Positions 13,246-21,375 of a stretch of 29,850 nucleotides of DNA are shown in pieces. This DNA comes from DATBMA01 sp036555105. GTDB taxonomy: Bacteria; Actinomycetota; Acidimicrobiia; Spongiisociales; ZC4RG35. Within the stretch, counting starts at the first letter, position 1; each line of letters starts with the position of its first letter. The notes beneath the pieces are model-generated. The model was not told the DNA's origin. It did not search any database and saw only the letters and a program-made list of their open reading frames with translations. A program made the position numbers and the translations under genes. The DNA lies in NCBI GenBank assembly GCA_036555105.1, contig DATBMA010000003.1, positions 1 through 29,850 of the forward strand, written 5' to 3'.

Positions 13246-15630
13246 ATGGCGACCAAGAGAGCCACCTCGCAGGGTCCCTCCAAAATCGCCGACAGCCACG
13301 ACCTGATCCGCGTTCAAGGCGCCCGCGAGAACAACCTGAAGGACATCAGCCTCGAGATCCCCAAGCGACGGCTGACGGTCTTCACCGGCGTCTCCGGCTC
13401 GGGCAAGAGCTCACTGGTGTTCGACACGATCGCCGCCGAGTCGCAGCGGATGATTAACGAGACCTACAGCGCCTTCCTCCAGGGCTTCATGCCGAGCCTC
13501 GCCAGGCCTGATGTCGACATGCTGGAGGGCCTAACCACCGCCATCATCGTCGATCAGGAGCGGATGGGGGCCAACGCCCGCTCCACCGTGGGCACTGCCA
13601 CCGACGCCAACGCCATGCTGCGGATCCTGTTCAGCCGGCTTGGCAAGCCATATGTCGGGCCTCCGATCGCCTTCTCGTTCAACGTCCCCATGCGCCGAGC
13701 GAGCGGCTCCATGACCGCCGACAAGGGCAAGGGGGAGCGCAAGGTGGTTCGCAACCTCGTCTACTTCGGTGGTATGTGCCCGCGCTGTGAGGGAATGGGG
13801 AGCATCAACGACATCGACCTGACCCAGCTGTACGACGAGACCAAGTCGCTGAACGAGGGGCCGTTCACCATTCCCGGCTACAACGCCGGGGGTTGGAACG
13901 TGCGGATCTTCGCCGAGTCGGGGTTCCTCGATCCCGACAAACCGATAAACAAGTACACCAAGAAAGAGCTTCACGACTTCCTCTACAAGGAACCGACCAA
14001 GGTCAGGTACAACAACATCAACCTGACCTACGAGGGTCTGGTCCCCAGGATCCAGAAGTCGTTCCTGGCCAAGGACGTCGAAGCAATGCAGCCCCACATT
14101 CGGGCCTTCGTCGAGCGGGCTGTGACGTTCACCACTTGCCCGGAGTGCGGTGGCACCCGCCTCAACGAGGGAGCGCGGTCGTCGAAGATCAAGGGGATCA
14201 ACATCGCCGATGCCTGCACCATGCAGATCAGCGACCTGGCCCAGTGGGTGGGTGATCTCGAAGAGCCGTCGGTGGGCCCCTTGCTGAATGCGCTGAGGGA
14301 GACGCTGGACTCGTTCGTGGAGATCGGGCTCGGTTATCTCAGCCTCGACCGGCCATCCGGCACGCTGTCGGGCGGCGAGTCCCAGCGCACGAAGATGATC
14401 CGCCACCTCGGCTCGGCCCTGACCGACGTCACCTATGTCTTCGACGAGCCCACCGCCGGCATGCATCCCCACGATGTGCAGCGGATGAACAACCTGCTGC
14501 TGCAGCTGCGAGACAAGGGCAACACAGTGCTGGTCGTGGAGCACGAGCCGGAGACGATCGAGATCGCCGACCACGTCGTCGACCTGGGGCCCGGAGCCGG
14601 TGTAGCCGGCGGGACGGTGTGTTTCGAGGGCACAGTCAAGGGACTGCGCTCGAGTACCACGCTCACCGGCCGCCACCTCGATGACCGGGCCGGCCTCAAA
14701 GCATCTGTGCGAGCGGCCAAGGGGACGATGGAGGTGCGGGGAGCGACTGCCAACAACCTGCAGGGCGTCGATGTCGACATCCCACTGGGCGTGCTGGTGG
14801 TGGTGACCGGCGTGGCCGGGTCGGGCAAGAGCTCGCTGATCGACGGCTCGGTCTCCAACCGGGAGGGGGTGGTGGCGATCGACCAGGGGGCCATCGGCGG
14901 TTCCCGGCGCAGCAACCCCGCCACCTACACAGGTCTGCTCGATCCCATTCGCAAAGCCTTCGCCAAGGCCAATGGCGTGAAGCCGGCCCTTTTCAGCGCC
15001 AACTCCGAGGGGGCCTGTCCCAATTGCAATGGGGCAGGAGTGATCTACACCGACTTGGGGATGATGTCCGGCGTCACCACCGTGTGTGAGGAGTGTGAAG
15101 GCAAGCGCTACCAGGCGGCAGTGCTGGCGTACCGGCTGGGCGGGCTCAACATCGCCGAAGTTCTGGCGATGTCGGTGATCGATGCCCAGAAGTTCTTCGG
15201 ATCGGGGAAGGCGGAGAACGCCGCTGCAGCCGGAGTCCTCAATCGCCTCGCCGATGTCGGGCTCGGGTACCTGAGCCTCGGCCAGCCGCTCACCACGCTG
15301 TCGGGAGGGGAGCGCCAACGGCTCAAGCTGGCAACCGAAATGGGGGAGAGGGGCGACATCTATGTGCTCGACGAGCCCACCACAGGTCTCCACCTGGCCG
15401 ACGTCGAGCAGCTGCTCGGCCTGCTCGACCGGCTGGTCGACTCAGGCAAGTCGGTGATCGTCATCGAGCATCATCAGGGGGTCATGGCGCACGCCGACTG
15501 GATCATCGATCTCGGCCCTGGGGCCGGACACGATGGCGGGAGGATCGTCTTCGAAGGGACTCCCGCCGACCTGGTTGCCTCCCGCTCCACCCTCACCGGG
15601 CAGCACCTGGCCAACTACGTAGGGGCCTGA
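13246..15630 (+). CDS. Short UvrA-like ABC ATPase
   Basis: A 794-residue protein with two UvrA-type ATPase modules. Walker A motifs are at 48-56 (GVSGSGKSS) and around 523-530 (GVAGSGKSS). ABC signatures are LSGGESQR at 374 and LSGGERQR at 685. Zinc-finger cysteines are in CPRCEGMG, CPECGGTR, CPNCNGAG and CEECEGKR. True UvrA has about 940-970 residues; the shortfall, mostly in the first module, is where the UvrB-binding domain lies, so this is a UvrA2-like or DrrC-like paralog rather than the housekeeping repair protein. Such proteins are linked to tolerance of DNA-binding drugs. A GGAGG ribosome site precedes the ATG. It follows the VOC gene by about 100 nt. Confidence 0.9.
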   Translation: MATKRATSQGPSKIADSHDLIRVQGARENNLKDISLEIPKRRLTVFTGVSGSGKSSLVFDTIAAESQRMINETYSAFLQGFMPSLARPDVDMLEGLTTAIIVDQERMGANARSTVGTATDANAMLRILFSRLGKPYVGPPIAFSFNVPMRRASGSMTADKGKGERKVVRNLVYFGGMCPRCEGMGSINDIDLTQLYDETKSLNEGPFTIPGYNAGGWNVRIFAESGFLDPDKPINKYTKKELHDFLYKEPTKVRYNNINLTYEGLVPRIQKSFLAKDVEAMQPHIRAFVERAVTFTTCPECGGTRLNEGARSSKIKGINIADACTMQISDLAQWVGDLEEPSVGPLLNALRETLDSFVEIGLGYLSLDRPSGTLSGGESQRTKMIRHLGSALTDVTYVFDEPTAGMHPHDVQRMNNLLLQLRDKGNTVLVVEHEPETIEIADHVVDLGPGAGVAGGTVCFEGTVKGLRSSTTLTGRHLDDRAGLKASVRAAKGTMEVRGATANNLQGVDVDIPLGVLVVVTGVAGSGKSSLIDGSVSNREGVVAIDQGAIGGSRRSNPATYTGLLDPIRKAFAKANGVKPALFSANSEGACPNCNGAGVIYTDLGMMSGVTTVCEECEGKRYQAAVLAYRLGGLNIAEVLAMSVIDAQKFFGSGKAENAAAAGVLNRLADVGLGYLSLGQPLTTLSGGERQRLKLATEMGERGDIYVLDEPTTGLHLADVEQLLGLLDRLVDSGKSVIVIEHHQGVMAHADWIIDLGPGAGHDGGRIVFEGTPADLVASRSTLTGQHLANYVGA

Positions 15631-15652
15631 GGGGGCCCGAGGCAGCCGCAGG

Positions 15653-16231
15653 TCAAACCTGGGACAACACGCCGTCCAGCGGGCGTGGCACCTGGTCGAG
15701 ATCCAATGCCTCGACGAACAACCCGGCGTAGTGGATCTTCCAATTCGTCAGGTAGTCCCACAGTTGCACCTCCAGCGGAAGGAGGCGCTTCTCCACCTGG
15801 GTCTGGAAGGTCCTGAACTTGTGGAGGCGCCCGTCGCGCTCGAAGACCTGCAGGACCCGCTCGGGCCCAAGAGCTCGGACCAGCTCGTCTTCCAAATCGA
15901 TGCGGCACACGTAGAAGCCGAGGCCTTCGAGCTGGTCGATGCTGTCCGGTGACCCCGGGCCGGCGGCTCGCAGCCTGCTCATGACGATCTCCACGTCACC
16001 GAGATCGCACAGGCCGGCGAGTCGAATGCCTCGATTGCCCAACTGCTCGAGATGGCGACCGATGTTGGTGACGCCTCCCATCTCGATCACCGCCACCGCC
16101 TCGTCGGCCAGATCGCGACCGCGGCGTCTGGCCAGAGTCTCAAGGGCGATCTTGTCGCTCGGTCCCTCGACCAGGATCGCTCCGCGCAGGGCCCTTCCGG
16201 TGGTGGGATCCGAGCCGGTGAGTATCGGCAT
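15653..16231 (-). CDS. TOPRIM-domain-only protein (OLD-like)
   Basis: A 192-residue protein with a TOPRIM fold near its N-terminus: ILVEGPSDKIALETLA supplies the catalytic Glu, VAVIEMGGVTNIGRHL the next strand, and AGLCDLGDVE the acidic pair. The C-terminal half (ERLGFYVCRIDLEDELVRALG-like segment, then EALDLDQVPRPLD) is shared with actinobacterial stand-alone TOPRIM proteins related to OLD-family nucleases. The ATPase half of OLD is absent. ATG 16231 gives the family start MPILTGSD; the frame extends to 16354, but that part runs through the promoter of the divergent gene. The biochemical role is unknown. Confidence 0.75.
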   Translation of the reverse strand: MPILTGSDPTTGRALRGAILVEGPSDKIALETLARRRGRDLADEAVAVIEMGGVTNIGRHLEQLGNRGIRLAGLCDLGDVEIVMSRLRAAGPGSPDSIDQLEGLGFYVCRIDLEDELVRALGPERVLQVFERDGRLHKFRTFQTQVEKRLLPLEVQLWDYLTNWKIHYAGLFVEALDLDQVPRPLDGVLSQV

Positions 16232-16308
16232 GATCCGAGGTTGGCAGCCCGTTGGTGGTTGGGGATCCCAATACGACGAGCCCGGCCGACCTCGGCACCT
16301 AGTGGCAC

Positions 16309-16337
16309 TTGACAGGTGCCAAAGAAGGTGCCATAGT
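16309..16337 (+). promoter_or_regulatory. Promoter of the ribbon-helix-helix operon
   Basis: TTGACA (16309-16314), a 17-bp spacer, then CATAGT (16332-16337). The GTG start lies 6 nt after the -10, so the transcript is probably leaderless. Confidence 0.7.
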
Positions 16338-16343
16338 GGCACC
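16327..16343 (+). promoter_or_regulatory. GGTGCCA palindromic operator
   Basis: GGTGCCA-TAG-TGGCACC is a perfect palindrome overlapping the -10 box and ending at the GTG. Further half-sites, GGCACC and GTGGCAC (16294-16308) and GGTGCCA (16315-16321), flank the -35. The cluster would suit cooperative binding of ribbon-helix-helix dimers, so I infer autoregulation by the first gene of the operon. Confidence 0.65.
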
Positions 16344-16847
16344 GTGGACCTCACACCATATGTGCACGAACTGCGCAGTCAGCTGCTGACGGCCGCCGAG
16401 GCCGGAAGCGACGAGGCGAGAGCCCTGGCCGAACGGCTCACAGCGCCGCTCGAGTCTTCGGTTCGACTGATCCTGCTCGAGGCCCTGGCGGGGGCGGCAG
16501 ACGAGATCACCCGGGATCTGGCGCCGGGGAGCGTCGAAGTCCGACTTCGCGGAGGCGACCCGACCTTCGTCGTGGTCCCGTCACCCGACGATGCCTTCGC
16601 CGGGGCGCCTGGTATCGAACTGGCTCCCGTCTCCGTCGCAGATCCCGATGACAGCGGGACGGCGCGTCTCAACCTCCGGCTCCCAGAGAGCCTCAAGGCG
16701 CGCGTCGAGGAGGCGGCAGGGATAGAGGGCCTGTCACTCAACGCCTGGCTCACCCGTGCCGCCGCTCGCGCACTCGTTGACGATCCCCGCCGTCCATCCC
16801 CGCGAAAAGCGACCGGAGGCGAGCGCTACACGGGCTGGGTGAGTTGA
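16344..16847 (+). CDS. Ribbon-helix-helix DNA-binding regulator
   Basis: A 167-residue protein. Residues 1-105 form a domain I do not recognise, with an Ala/Leu-rich helical part and a short beta-rich segment (VEVRLRGGDPTFVVV). Residues 107-146 form an Arc/HicB-type ribbon-helix-helix: ARLNLRLPESLKARVEEAA, then SLNAWLTRAAARALV. The C-terminal 20 residues are basic. The GTG at 16344 is set by the promoter and operator directly upstream; longer in-frame starts lie inside the divergent TOPRIM gene. Its stop overlaps the ATG of the DUF4097 gene. It probably represses its own four-gene operon with the ABC exporter. Confidence 0.78.
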   Translation: MDLTPYVHELRSQLLTAAEAGSDEARALAERLTAPLESSVRLILLEALAGAADEITRDLAPGSVEVRLRGGDPTFVVVPSPDDAFAGAPGIELAPVSVADPDDSGTARLNLRLPESLKARVEEAAGIEGLSLNAWLTRAAARALVDDPRRPSPRKATGGERYTGWVS

Positions 16848-17728
16848 TGAAGGCCTTCGACACGCCAAGGCCGGTCGAGCTCAACATCGAGCTCGTCCTC
16901 GGAGATGTGCACCTCATCGCAAGCGATCGGCGCGACACGGTGGTGATGGTCAATCCCAGTGATCCGGAGCGCAAGGTCGACGTCGAAGCCGCGAAGCAGA
17001 CCCTCGTGGAGCTTGTCGGCACCAGGCTTCTGGTGCGGACCCCCAAGGCCCGCGGTATGGGCATGTGGGTCAGCTTCGGGCCCTACGGATCGGTCGACTT
17101 GGTCATCGAACTGCCCGAGGGCTCTCGGGTCGATGCCACCACCGGAATGGCTCACGTCCGCTGCGATGGCCGGCTCGGTGAGACCCGGATCAAGAACGGT
17201 GCCGGTGACGTGGTGCTCGACCAGACCGGTCCGCTCGATGTGGCGATCGGGGCGGGCCGGGTCAGCGTCGCCCGCGTGGCAGGCCCGGCCGACGTGACCA
17301 GTGCAGGCGACATGCACATCGGGCTGGTCGAAGGAGATGCCGACATCAAGAACCAGAGCGGTAGAACCAATGTCGGTGAGGTCAAGGGCCGTCTGAGGGT
17401 GAGGTCCTCGAATGGTGACATCAAAGCCGGCCGCACCGGCGGCGACCTGACCGCCAAAACGGCCAACGGTTACATCGAGATAGGAGAGCTGTCCACAGGG
17501 ACGGCAATTCTGCAAACCGCAGCTGGTGGAATCGACGTCGGGATCCGAAGTGGGACCGCGGCTTGGGTCGATGCCAAGACCGGATTCGGTCGGGTCCAAA
17601 ACGCACTGGAGTCGACCGGATCCCCGGACCCGTCTCAGACCACCGTTGAGCTGACCGCCCGCACCTCCTTCGGTGACATCGCCATCCATCGGGCGCGGCC
17701 CGAGGAAGAGAAAGGATTCGCGTCGTGA
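16847..17728 (+). CDS. DUF4097 beta-helix-type protein
   Basis: A 293-residue protein of the DUF4097 (putative adhesin) family. It is made of short repeating beta units, such as GDVHLIAS, GAGDVVLDQTG, SAGDMHIGLVEGDADIKNQSG and SNGDIKAGRTGGDLTAKTANG; the recurring G-D-(I/V) turns suggest a right-handed parallel beta structure. There is no signal peptide or membrane segment, so it is probably cytoplasmic despite the family name. ATG 16847 overlaps the upstream stop, and its own stop overlaps the GTG of the ABC ATPase. DUF4097 genes are often next to regulators and ABC exporters in Gram-positive bacteria; the function is unknown. Confidence 0.8.
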   Translation: MKAFDTPRPVELNIELVLGDVHLIASDRRDTVVMVNPSDPERKVDVEAAKQTLVELVGTRLLVRTPKARGMGMWVSFGPYGSVDLVIELPEGSRVDATTGMAHVRCDGRLGETRIKNGAGDVVLDQTGPLDVAIGAGRVSVARVAGPADVTSAGDMHIGLVEGDADIKNQSGRTNVGEVKGRLRVRSSNGDIKAGRTGGDLTAKTANGYIEIGELSTGTAILQTAAGGIDVGIRSGTAAWVDAKTGFGRVQNALESTGSPDPSQTTVELTARTSFGDIAIHRARPEEEKGFAS

Positions 17729-18675
17729 CTACCGAAGCCATCTCCATTGAGGTGAGGAACCTTCAGAAGGGTTACAAGGACCTGGCGGTGCTCCAGGACG
17801 TCTCGTTCGACGTCGAACGCGGCTCGGTCTTCGCCCTGCTCGGGGCCAACGGCTCCGGCAAGACGACCACGATCAACATCCTGACCACGCTGATCAAAGC
17901 CGACGGGGGAGCGGCAACGGTCGCAGGTTTCGACGTGGCGACCCAACCCGCCAAGGTCCGCGAGCAGATCAGCGTGACAGGGCAATTCGCCGCGGTGGAC
18001 CACGTGCTCACTGCCCGTGAGAACCTGGTGCTGATGGGCGAACTGCGCCACATGACCGACCCAGAAACGACGGCCGCGGAGTTGCTCGACAAATTCGACC
18101 TTCACGATGCAGCTGATCGCCGCCTGTTGACCTTCTCGGGCGGCATGCGGCGGCGGCTCGACATCGCAATGAGCCTGGTGGGCGGGGCGCCCATCATCTT
18201 CTTCGATGAGCCGACGACCGGACTCGACCCCAAGGGCCGCACCGAAATGTGGGGGACGATCCGAGACTTGGCCGACAGCGGGACCACGGTCTTCCTGACC
18301 ACGCAGTATCTGGAAGAAGCCGACCGGCTGGCCGACAAGATCGCAATCCTCCATGGAGGACGGATCGTGGCTGAGGGCTCCCCGGATGAGCTGAAGACGA
18401 TGGTGCCGGCCGGGCTCATCGAGTTGGAGTTCGGTGAGCCGACGCAGTTGACCGAGGCGCAGAGAGCCCTCGACGGTCTGCAGATTGTCAGCCGAGAGGA
18501 TTCGAAGCTCGTGGTCACGGCAGGTTCGGTAGCCGAGATGGCGGACCTGTTCATTCGGCTGAGAGACACCGGGATCGAGCCAACCCAGGTCAACAAGCAG
18601 GACCCCACACTCGACGAAGTCTTCTTCAAGATCCTGGAACAAGAGATGGAGGACTCGCATGCGAGCGCTACATGA
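17725..18675 (+). CDS. DrrA-type ABC exporter ATPase
   Basis: A 316-residue ABC ATPase. Walker A is GANGSGKTT (40-48), the signature is FSGGMRRRLD (from 137), Walker B is IIFFDEPTTGLD, and the switch region is VFLTTQYLEEADRLAD. The C-terminal extension after residue 215, ending in DPTLDEVFFKIL, is typical of the daunorubicin-resistance (DrrA) subfamily. With the permease encoded next it should export a hydrophobic compound or lipid; the substrate cannot be read from the sequence. The GTG start overlaps the upstream stop by 4 nt, with GAAAGGA upstream. Its 3' end overlaps the permease gene by 17 nt. Confidence 0.92.
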   Translation: MTTEAISIEVRNLQKGYKDLAVLQDVSFDVERGSVFALLGANGSGKTTTINILTTLIKADGGAATVAGFDVATQPAKVREQISVTGQFAAVDHVLTARENLVLMGELRHMTDPETTAAELLDKFDLHDAADRRLLTFSGGMRRRLDIAMSLVGGAPIIFFDEPTTGLDPKGRTEMWGTIRDLADSGTTVFLTTQYLEEADRLADKIAILHGGRIVAEGSPDELKTMVPAGLIELEFGEPTQLTEAQRALDGLQIVSREDSKLVVTAGSVAEMADLFIRLRDTGIEPTQVNKQDPTLDEVFFKILEQEMEDSHASAT

Positions 18676-19432
18676 CATATGGACCATGACCAAGCGAAGC
18701 CTGCGACACACGACGCGCAGCTTGGACACCGTAATCACCGTTGTCTTGACGCCAATCGCCATCCTCTTGTTGTTCGTCTTCGTGTTCGGTGGCGCCCTCG
18801 GGTCACAGACCGGCTCGATCGAGTACGTGGACTTCATCACGCCCGGTGTGCTCATCATGACCATCGGCAGCGGCATTGCCTATGCCGCGGTCCGACTCAG
18901 CATGGACCTGCAGAAGGGCATCATTGGTCGCTTCCGGACAATGCCTGTGGCGCCCTCATCTGTACTGAGCGGTCAGGCATTGTCGTCGACGCTGTCCAAC
19001 CTCTTCTCGTGCTTTCTCGTCTTGGTGGTGGCGTTCATCGTCGGGTTTCGCCCGGCTGCAAGACCAGAGGGCTGGTTGTGGTTCGTTGGGCTCCTGGTCC
19101 TGTTCACCCTCGCCACGACCTGGATGGCCATGTTCTTTGGCCTGCTGGCAAGGACGGTGGAGGGCGCAGGTGCTTTCGCATACATCCTGCTGCTTCTGAT
19201 CTTCATCAGCCCGTCGTTCGTGCCCACCGACTCGATGACGCCGTTGCTGAGGGGCTTTGCCGAGAACCAGCCGATGACGCCGATCATCGAGACGATTCGC
19301 TCGGTCTTGACAAGCGGGACCCCAGGCAATGACCTCTGGCTTGCCATGGCCTGGAGCATTGGCATCCTGGTCGTGTTCTACACGCTTGCGCTGATCCTCT
19401 ATCGCCGGATCGAGCCTGTCCCGGCGCAGTAG
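18659..19432 (+). CDS. DrrB-type ABC exporter permease
   Basis: A 257-residue ABC-2 family permease with six hydrophobic helices. The first follows the opening LHDIWTMTKRSLRHTTRS; then come YVDFITPGVLIMTIGSG, RFRTMPVAPSSVLSGQALSS (the family's cytoplasmic segment), and an ending with SFVPTDSMTPLLRGFAENQPMTPIIETIR, a strong mark of DrrB-type permeases. It pairs with the ATPase gene it overlaps and completes the four-gene operon that starts at 16344. The last 20 residues contain the final helix and a short basic tail. Confidence 0.92.
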   Translation: MRALHDIWTMTKRSLRHTTRSLDTVITVVLTPIAILLLFVFVFGGALGSQTGSIEYVDFITPGVLIMTIGSGIAYAAVRLSMDLQKGIIGRFRTMPVAPSSVLSGQALSSTLSNLFSCFLVLVVAFIVGFRPAARPEGWLWFVGLLVLFTLATTWMAMFFGLLARTVEGAGAFAYILLLLIFISPSFVPTDSMTPLLRGFAENQPMTPIIETIRSVLTSGTPGNDLWLAMAWSIGILVVFYTLALILYRRIEPVPAQ

Positions 19433-19472
19433 GACCGCCGGCGGGCTCGGCAGCGGGGTGACAGCCCGTTCA

Positions 19473-19478
19473 TAAGAT
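19473..19478 (+). promoter_or_regulatory. Leaderless -10 box of the cyclase gene
   Basis: TAAGAT, then 7 nt, then ATG 19486. There is no ribosome site and no consensus -35. Confidence 0.45.
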
Positions 19479-19485
19479 GCCGGCC

Positions 19486-20340
19486 ATGGCCACAGTGGAG
19501 GTCGGCGACTTCGATGAGCCTGTCGACACCGTGACCTATCCCTTCGGAGTGAACCATCGCGTGCGTCTCGCGGGAACCATTGTGAGCCGCGACGTCCACC
19601 AGCCCGGGTGGAGTTGGAAGGAGCACGTTCAGCCGATCGTGGGCACGGATTCCTGCCAATTCCACCATCGCGGCGTGGTACTCAGCGGCCGCCTTGGCAT
19701 ACGCGGCGACGACGGTGAGGAGTTCGTCATCGGCCCCAATCAGGTATTCGACATCCGCCCCGGGCACGTGGGCTGGGTGGTGGGAGACGAGGAGCTGATC
19801 ACGGTCGATTGGGCCGGGGGAGCCGAGTTCGCCACTCCAAGCAACGGGTCGCGATTGGTAAGCACGATCCTCTTCACCGACATCGTCGGGTCGACCGAAT
19901 CGGCTGCCAGGCTGGGGGACGCGGGTTGGAAGCGCGTCCTCGCCCTTCATGACGACACCATCCGTACGGTTCTGGCGGACTATCGAGGCAGGGAAGTCGA
20001 GACGGCAGGCGACTCGTTTCTGGCCGCCTTCGATACTCCTGGTGGCGCCGTCAGATGCGGGCTCGCACTCGTTCGGGCTCTTGGCGCGGTTGAGATCCCG
20101 ATTCGGGTCGGTATCCACACGGGCGAAGTGGAGGTGGTCGAAGAGGGGCTTCGGGGCATCGCGGTTCACACCGCATCGCGAGTCGTTGGCCTCGCACAGC
20201 CAGGAGAGGTGCTGGTCTCGCGGGTGACCCGCGACCTGGCCGAGGGATCACGCCTGCGATTCGACCATCGCGGCGAGCATTACCTCAAAGGCATCGAGGG
20301 AACCCGGGAGCTGTTCTCGGCGTCGGACGACTCCGGTTGA
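19486..20340 (+). CDS. Cupin-class III nucleotide cyclase fusion
   Basis: A 284-residue, apparently soluble protein. Residues 15-112 form a cupin barrel (QPGWSWKEHVQPIVGTDSC, His60 and His61, then GPNQVFDIRPGHVGWVVG), which probably binds a ligand or metal. Residues 124-280 are a class III cyclase domain: the metal-binding Asp132 is in LFTDIVGSTE and Asp176 in AGDSF; Arg232 matches the transition-state Arg; the usual Asn is His228. The residue that recognises the purine is Lys in adenylate cyclases but Glu172 here, and its partner position is Gly221, so ATP versus GTP use is open. ATG 19486 fits a leaderless start; ATG 19477 is an alternative. Confidence 0.85.
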   Translation: MATVEVGDFDEPVDTVTYPFGVNHRVRLAGTIVSRDVHQPGWSWKEHVQPIVGTDSCQFHHRGVVLSGRLGIRGDDGEEFVIGPNQVFDIRPGHVGWVVGDEELITVDWAGGAEFATPSNGSRLVSTILFTDIVGSTESAARLGDAGWKRVLALHDDTIRTVLADYRGREVETAGDSFLAAFDTPGGAVRCGLALVRALGAVEIPIRVGIHTGEVEVVEEGLRGIAVHTASRVVGLAQPGEVLVSRVTRDLAEGSRLRFDHRGEHYLKGIEGTRELFSASDDSG

Positions 20341-20464
20341 TGCCAAGGGGGGCGGGCAGGGCGGCCGCCAAGTCGGCGCAGAATCATTCCGAGGCCAGCG
20401 TTCTCGAGGTCACCACCCATGCGAGGCGAACCGCTAGCTTCCGAGCCGCCAAGGGGAGAACGTC

Positions 20465-21322
20465 GTTTCCGCATCAGACATAGCCGCCCAGCGCGGCGCC
20501 AAGATCGTCCGAGCCGACGGAATCGATATCGCCTATTGGGAGGTTGGCGGCGGCCCGCCGCTCGTGGTGTTGCATGGTGCCCTCGTGTCGAACGGTCCTG
20601 CCTGGGCGGGCTCCACCGCCGCCTATGTGGATCAGCTTGCGACTCTCGGCGAGCACTTCCGGGTCATCGCCCCCGACACGAGAGGATCGGGCGCCACCCT
20701 CTTCTCGGAGGGCGCGGCCGGTTTCGACGAGCTTGCCGGCGATGTCTTGGCGCTCGTCGAAGGACTCGGCCTGGAACGGCCCATGATCGCCGGGTTCAGC
20801 GAAGGCGGCGCCACCGCCACCCTGGTCGCCCTCCGCCGTCCCGAGCTGGTGCGGGCTTTGGTGAACCACGGAGGTTTCGACTACTTCGACCCGGTGCACA
20901 TGGGCGAGCACCTCGAGCACATGTTCAGACCCCTCTTCGGAGGCCGGCCTGGAGCAACGGTCGCGGACCCTGATGCCGCCGAGCGAGCCATGCGGGAGAT
21001 CCCGCCGATGGCTGCTGCGTTCTCGACGATGCAAGCCGACTACGACTCGGCCCAGGGTGAGGGCCACTGGCGCACATATCTCGGCCAGTTCTTCGACCGG
21101 ACGACTGCCGGCGTGGGCCGGACCATCGAGGACTTCGGCGATCTCACCATGCCGGCGCTGATTCTCGCCGGCGACCGCGACATGTTCTGCCCGGTCGAAG
21201 TCGCCTGCTCGGCATACCGCCGGCTTCCGGCTGGGGAGCTCGGCATCTTGCCGAACACCGGACACGAGATCACCCCGGCGATAGTCGACTCGATGGTCCA
21301 GTTCCTGTTGGCGCACCTCTGA
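20465..21322 (+). CDS. Alpha/beta hydrolase with an unusual start codon
   Basis: A protein of about 285 residues with the alpha/beta hydrolase fold: oxyanion region VVLHGALVSNGPAW, nucleophile Ser in AGFSEGGATA, acid Asp in LAGDRDMFCP, and His in NTGHEITP. Homology clearly begins upstream of the first standard start in frame (GTG 20561 or 20564), since IVRADGIDIAYWEVGGGPPLV is the normal first strand pair. The only sensible start is at 20465, 6 nt after AAGGGGAG, but the codon is GTT. Either a GTG has mutated or been misread, or a rare start is used. The substrate is unknown. A TAGCTT -10-like box is at 20435-20440. Confidence 0.75.
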   Translation, partial: VSASDIAAQRGAKIVRADGIDIAYWEVGGGPPLVVLHGALVSNGPAWAGSTAAYVDQLATLGEHFRVIAPDTRGSGATLFSEGAAGFDELAGDVLALVEGLGLERPMIAGFSEGGATATLVALRRPELVRALVNHGGFDYFDPVHMGEHLEHMFRPLFGGRPGATVADPDAAERAMREIPPMAAAFSTMQADYDSAQGEGHWRTYLGQFFDRTTAGVGRTIEDFGDLTMPALILAGDRDMFCPVEVACSAYRRLPAGELGILPNTGHEITPAIVDSMVQFLLAHL

Positions 21323-21375
21323 ATTCGTAACTGCCGGCTACTTCTCTGTGTGCGAGGCGAACCTCACTCAGCAGG

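Noticed and set aside
13531..15393. 620-codon minus-strand frame
   Set aside because: It is antisense to the UvrA-like gene throughout; its His/Gly/Val-rich composition is typical of shadow frames.
17635..18876. 413-codon minus-strand frame
   Set aside because: Antisense to the DrrA gene and its flanks; no recognisable motif.
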